The notes below the pieces were generated by a model, which saw only the letters and a program-made list of their open reading frames with translations, was not told the DNA's origin and searched no databases. 64,000 nt of DNA, from the NCBI RefSeq assembly GCF_900109575.1, contig NZ_FOAF01000003.1, positions 490,628-554,627 of the forward strand. Direction: 5' to 3'. Position 1 is the first letter of the stretch. Every line of letters starts with the position of its first letter. Below, piece by piece: positions 62,670-64,000 of the stretch. The stretch comes from Olivibacter domesticus. Lineage in GTDB: Bacteria > Bacteroidota > Bacteroidia > Sphingobacteriales > Sphingobacteriaceae. The position numbers and the translations under genes are program-made.

Positions 62670-64000
62670 TTATTGTTGTTGTTCTTTATAAGCGCTTATC
62701 CCGCTCTGTAAAAAGTCTATATAATTTTTGGGATCATAATTAGCTCCCTGTGGTGGCACCAGTACCTTTCCCTGTCCATCTACAATCACATATAGAGGCT
62801 GTGAGTTGCTATTGAATGTAGCGGCCTGGAAATCACTCCATTTTTTACCGATGGTGTTTATCTTCTTTTTGCTGTAGGTGGAAACATACTGTTCTTCCTG
62901 GGGAAGTGCCGTCTTATCGTCTACAAAAAGCTCGGCCATCACAAATTCATTGTTCAGCAGTTCTCTCACCTTGGGTTCGGTCCATACATTGGCTTCCATT
63001 TTACGGCAGTTCACACAGTTCCAGCCGGTAAAATCGATCAGTACAGGTTTTTTGAGCTCCCTTGAAACTTCCAGGGCCTGCTGGTAATCGTAGTAAGGGT
63101 CAAACCCTTTCGGGGTACCGCGTTCGTGAAAAATTTCGGCATATTTCTTCTTTACCGAACTTCCGTGGGCAGCCGTAGAAGGGACGGTTATATTGGTACT
63201 CAGGTCAAAGTCCTGCGTGGCACTGGGCGGCAGGAAGGCACTGACCGATTTCAGGGGAGCCCCCCACATACCGGGAATCAGGTAAACGACAAATGAAAGG
63301 ACAATGATGGCAAAGAAGGTGCGCGGTACGGAAAGATGGGCCGGTTCACTGTCGTGCGCAAACCTTAATTTGCCCAGCAGGTACAGTCCCATTAAACCGA
63401 AGATAACGATCCAGAGGGCCAAAAACACCTCCCGGTCCAGCCAGTCCCAGTGATAGGCCAGGTCCACATTGGATAAAAACTTAAGGGCAAAGGCGAGCTC
63501 CAGAAAGCCGAGCACCACCTTTACACTGTTGAGCCATCCACCGGATTTGGGGAGCGAGTTGAGCAGGGATGGAAACAGAGCAAAGAGGGCAAAGGGAATA
63601 GCCAGGGCCAGCGAGAAACCGAACATGCCGATAGCCGGGCCGAGACGGTCTCCCTTGGAGGCGGCGTCGACCAGCAGGGTCCCTATCAGCGGACCTGTAC
63701 AGGAGAAAGACACCAGGGCAAGGCTGAAAGCCATAAAAAAGATCCCTATGAGCCCTCCCTGATCAGATTTGGCGTCGATCTTATTGACAAATGAACTGGG
63801 CAGGGTGATCTCAAAGGCTCCCAGAAAGGAGGCTCCAAAGGCTACCAGTAATAAAAAGAACAGGAAGTTGAAGACACCATTGGTAGAGAGGGCATTGAGC
63901 GCATCTGAGCCGAAGAAGATGGTGACCAGCATGCCCAGGGCGACGTAAATGATAATAATGGATAAACCATAGATGGTTGCCTGTCCAATGGCCCTGGCCC
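62670..64000 (-). CDS. DsbD-like thiol:disulfide interchange protein, 5-prime end cut by window
   Basis: The frame stays open to the window edge, so the start lies outside; 443 codons are visible. The part seen has the transmembrane reductase domain, with several helices and SFSCTGPLIGTLLVDAA holding one of the membrane cysteines, then a C-terminal thioredoxin-like domain with WNCVNCRK as its CxxC. DsbD-type proteins carry electrons from the cytoplasm to periplasmic partners. The region from about 62.9 kb on is much more GC-rich than the rest of the window: by hand count 32 of 60 bases at 63541-63600 are G or C. Confidence 0.9.
   Translation of the reverse strand, partial: ARAIGQATIYGLSIIIIYVALGMLVTIFFGSDALNALSTNGVFNFLFFLLLVAFGASFLGAFEITLPSSFVNKIDAKSDQGGLIGIFFMAFSLALVSFSCTGPLIGTLLVDAASKGDRLGPAIGMFGFSLALAIPFALFALFPSLLNSLPKSGGWLNSVKVVLGFLELAFALKFLSNVDLAYHWDWLDREVFLALWIVIFGLMGLYLLGKLRFAHDSEPAHLSVPRTFFAIIVLSFVVYLIPGMWGAPLKSVSAFLPPSATQDFDLSTNITVPSTAAHGSSVKKKYAEIFHERGTPKGFDPYYDYQQALEVSRELKKPVLIDFTGWNCVNCRKMEANVWTEPKVRELLNNEFVMAELFVDDKTALPQEEQYVSTYSKKKINTIGKKWSDFQAATFNSNSQPLYVIVDGQGKVLVPPQGANYDPKNYIDFLQSGISAYKEQQQ

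Noticed and set aside
1..64000. tRNA, rRNA and CRISPR arrays
   Set aside because: Read through the spacers for cloverleaf-like and regularly spaced repeats and recognised none; a covariance-model search could still find a short RNA.

Overview
The window looks like the chromosome of a member of the Bacteroidota, most likely of the Sphingobacteriales (Sphingobacterium, Pedobacter or Olivibacter-like); the genus cannot be fixed from sequence alone. The evidence is four SusC/SusD outer-membrane pairs, many promoters of the Bacteroidota type (TTG, about 19 bases, TAnnTTTG), weak ribosome-binding sites, AT-rich spacers, a gliding-type C-terminal domain and LytTR signalling. No rRNA, tRNA or CRISPR array was recognised.

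Layout. 1-890: dapF. 890-25.2 kb: an uptake region of four tandem SusC-SusD pairs, all on the plus strand. Each has a predicted promoter 270-370 bases upstream of susC, and the four share the same start of the coding sequence; three also share a motif inside the leader. Between pairs 2 and 3 lies a decayed stretch holding an IS3-family transposase relic, a small lipoprotein gene and a broken PKD-like surface-protein gene. No carbohydrate-active enzyme or peptidase gene is linked to these pairs.

25.2-30.9 kb: a compact, unusual RiPP-like locus. It has a LytTR response regulator, a 47-residue cysteine-free precursor-like peptide on the opposite strand, a LytS-type histidine kinase and a full-length LanB-type dehydratase. 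A perfect direct repeat with 21-base spacing, the geometry of LytTR operators, sits between the divergent peptide and kinase genes. There is no LanC cyclase, protease or transporter in the window. This is the best candidate here for an undescribed system: a dehydrated peptide that cannot form lanthionine rings.

30.9-33.3 kb: a minus-strand operon of ECF sigma factor, membrane anti-sigma factor and a secreted DUF4097-like beta-repeat protein. 33.5-64 kb: mostly housekeeping. It includes an RlmI-like rRNA methyltransferase, M28 and M19 peptidases, TrmB, a GH20 hexosaminidase, a SNF2 helicase, a protein with six GFKPRFK repeats, a YebC-like regulator, an SDR threonine dehydrogenase, a lamin-tail surface protein, Asd, a PBP4-type carboxypeptidase, IspH, HemH, a metallophosphoesterase, an FtsX/MacB-like permease, a CsaA-like protein, TadA, SodA-like dismutase, a quinone reductase, MsrA, a LysR regulator, PfkA and, cut by the window edge, a DsbD-like reductase with a visibly more GC-rich sequence. 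DapF and Asd both belong to the diaminopimelate/lysine branch, but they are about 48 kb apart and not in one operon.
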